Shown piece after piece: positions 62,301 through 64,000 of a DNA stretch of 64,000 nucleotides (positions are counted from its first letter, which is position 1; the number at the start of each line of letters is the position of its first letter). The stretch covers positions 1,063,724,744-1,063,788,743 of the forward strand of contig OY856412.1 in NCBI GenBank assembly GCA_963693085.1, written 5' to 3'. The position numbers and the translations under genes are program-made. Below the pieces are notes generated by a model that saw only the letters and a list, made by a program, of their open reading frames with translations, made no database searches and was not told the DNA's origin. The DNA is from Alisma plantago-aquatica (Eukaryota > Streptophyta > Magnoliopsida > Alismatales > Alismataceae).

Positions 62301-63274
62301 CCATACGTCAACATCTCCACCACTTTCTCTTCTCAAAACCCTAGCTCTCCTCTCTATCAAGAATTTCATTTCTTTGACATGAATGACGAGTTATGTGAGC
62401 TCCTTGTGTTTTAGGTTAGTCATATAGATGAACTGAGGTGCTTAGAACAATTACAAACAAGCCCTTCATTATATTTTTATTTTTCTCAGACTAGTTGGTT
62501 GGCTGAGTTATAAACTCGACCGACACCACACTTTTCAGAACTCAAAAATCTTTCAAAATTATGAAACTTTAACCCAATGTATGACATTGAGTTTCTAAGA
62601 AACAATAAAGATTTTAGATCATTTGGAGCTACCAATAAAGAATTAAAAATCAAATACTACACTTCTATATTGCAGTCTACATCATGGTCGGTCGAGTTTG
62701 TCCTTCACAAAACTCGACTGACACCCCTCTCTGTAGAGATTCAACATCATAAAAAATTATTAAAATTTAATTATGTCTATAATGTATTTTACCAACAAAA
62801 ATTAAAACTTGAGATCAAATGGATATACCAATAAAAATATAAAATTAAATTACCACACTGCTATATCAATCTAAAAATATGGTCGGTTGAGTTTGAAACT
62901 CAACCGACAAACAAGTTATAACATTCTTCAAAAATTCTTATATGTTTCATTAGTGCTCAAATTTGATATATCCAAATCATATCTAAATTTTTAATTAAAT
63001 CAATGTTACACATAAAATACTAAAAATCATTTAGTGAGACATTATACTTATCAAATTTTGTAATCATATGTCATCAAAACCCTAATTTGGGCTGATTAGG
63101 GTTTCCAAATGTTAACCCTAATTATGTGGATCAAAGTATGATTAAACCTTATAATTATATTCAAAACTTAACTACCATCACTAATCAAGCTTTAAACAAT
63201 GATCAACTTAGTTAAGCATACAATCATCCAAGTAAACTCTAATTAGATGACTAATTTGAAAATGGGTCATTACA
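59332..63274 (-). mobile_element. 3' LTR of a Ty3/gypsy element (about 3.9 kb)
   Basis: On the minus strand it starts TGTAATGACCC at 63274, directly after the purine-rich AAAAGGAGGGGAGAATT, and ends GGTGGAGTGTCACA at 59332. The purine tract before the start identifies it as a 3' LTR. The element's interior runs to the right and out of the window. A tandem palindrome array lies at 62500-62910, in the promoter-proximal part. The end assignment at 59332 rests on the TGT...ACA convention and on wording, because the partner LTR is not visible. Confidence 0.55.
62500..62910. repeat. Tandem repeat of about 190 bp, each with a GTCGGTYGAGTTT palindrome
   Basis: Palindromes are centred near 62511, 62701 and 62895. 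The third is perfect: arm GTCGGTTGAGTTT, one central base, then its exact reverse complement. The second has a loop of about ten bases. The first is imperfect. Sequence between them is alignable (GATCATTTGGAGCTACCAAT against GATCAAATGGATATACCAAT). Confidence 0.8.
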
Positions 63275-64000
63275 AATTCTCCCCTCCTTTTAGGATCTTG
63301 TCCCAAAATCCAAGAAAAGATATGGAAGAATATCATATCATATAATCATTCATCTCTCTCAACATCCAGTTAGAAAATCTTCCATTTTATCTCTCTTTCA
63401 TATGACATCTTTTTTTGTTGTTGTAAAAGATGGATATTTCATCCTATGTCATCGTCATATCTCTCCTTGAGTATTATAAACATTTGAATCACAAACATTA
63501 GTAATACATAATTTATCAAGATCTGATTCACATCACCTTTGACATCCTTTTTTAAAAATTTGATTGTGTATCTCATGGATTAAGATTATGACTCATTCAC
63601 ATATTATCATGCACATTCATAATTTTCCTTCATAAAGAAGATCATTTGGTGCACATCTTAGTTCATAATCTTTTCTCACAATTTCAAATTTCATACTCAA
63701 ATTCAAAATCATTAGATTTTCTACATAATCCATTAAGCTTTCATCTTTCTTATATGAAATTTCATGCTTGCCATAGGTTCCACATTGAATTATAAAATAC
63801 TTTATTCTTTCACCATTTTATCACCATTCTTCTCTTTTTTATCATGCATCTTATTATAATACCAAACTATGTTCATCTGAATACTTGGTCAGGTCATCCA
63901 GAAGAAGTACAGTCGGCAGTTCCATACTAGCTTAGCTCAATCCCCAAATACTTGACCAGAGTATTTGGATACTGAGTTCAGTCAGTATGCACATCATTGA
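63275..64000 (-). mobile_element. 3' internal end of the gypsy element, running off the window
   Basis: The polypurine tract at 63275-63292 follows a minus-strand tail reading FLGFWDKILKGG, like the last residues of gypsy integrases. Beyond about 63330 the sequence is ATCA-rich with no clear frame. Confidence 0.45.

Overview
This is a window of nuclear DNA from a flowering plant with a large, repeat-rich genome. It is AT-rich overall. I see no intact single-copy host gene. Almost every coding signal belongs to a decayed plant transposable element: CACTA DNA transposons, Ty3/gypsy chromovirus-type and Ty1/copia Sirevirus-type LTR elements, L1-type LINEs and one tRNA-derived SINE. The LTR styles and large nested insertions fit a large-genome angiosperm. 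I cannot name the species.

Layout. 1-12669: a CACTA (En/Spm) element on the minus strand, cut by the left window edge. It has a broken TNP2-type transposase (2391-6006), a second gene made of small exons (92-1995), a long non-coding 5' region and a terminal repeat ending at 12669. 13380-14520: a copia-like LTR remnant. 14521-17817: the end of a plus-strand gypsy integrase followed by its roughly 3 kb LTR, which carries a SINE. 17818-19890: mostly unassigned. 19890-22313: a degenerate plus-strand LINE. 22314-31293: a minus-strand LINE, split by a solo gypsy LTR (25785-29159, 5-bp target duplication TAGGC) and by a roughly 1.06-kb segment (29298-30361, 7-bp direct repeats TCTTTTC). That segment is an almost identical inverted copy of 31294-32359. 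31354-44652: a minus-strand gypsy element without pol whose two LTRs disagree in their 3' halves. A 6.1-kb gag-only Sirevirus (38303-44422, target duplication CATTT) sits in its 5' LTR.

46660-53437: the right part of a second CACTA element on the plus strand, with a Transposase_24-like gene. Upstream of that gene lies a tandem array of about 320-bp units, each carrying the same two small exons. 55000-64000: minus-strand gypsy LTRs and integrase tails, including an LTR of about 3.9 kb (59332-63274) with a tandem palindrome array.

The two observations I rate highest are these. First, the second genes of both CACTA elements appear to be built from tandemly duplicated symmetric (phase 1-1) exons. 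Second, hairpin modules, most with a GGTCGA or GTCGGTYGA core, recur in LTRs of both copia and gypsy origin. I found no CRISPR array, defence system, biosynthetic cluster or other wholly new system. The novelty here is in transposon architecture and nesting.
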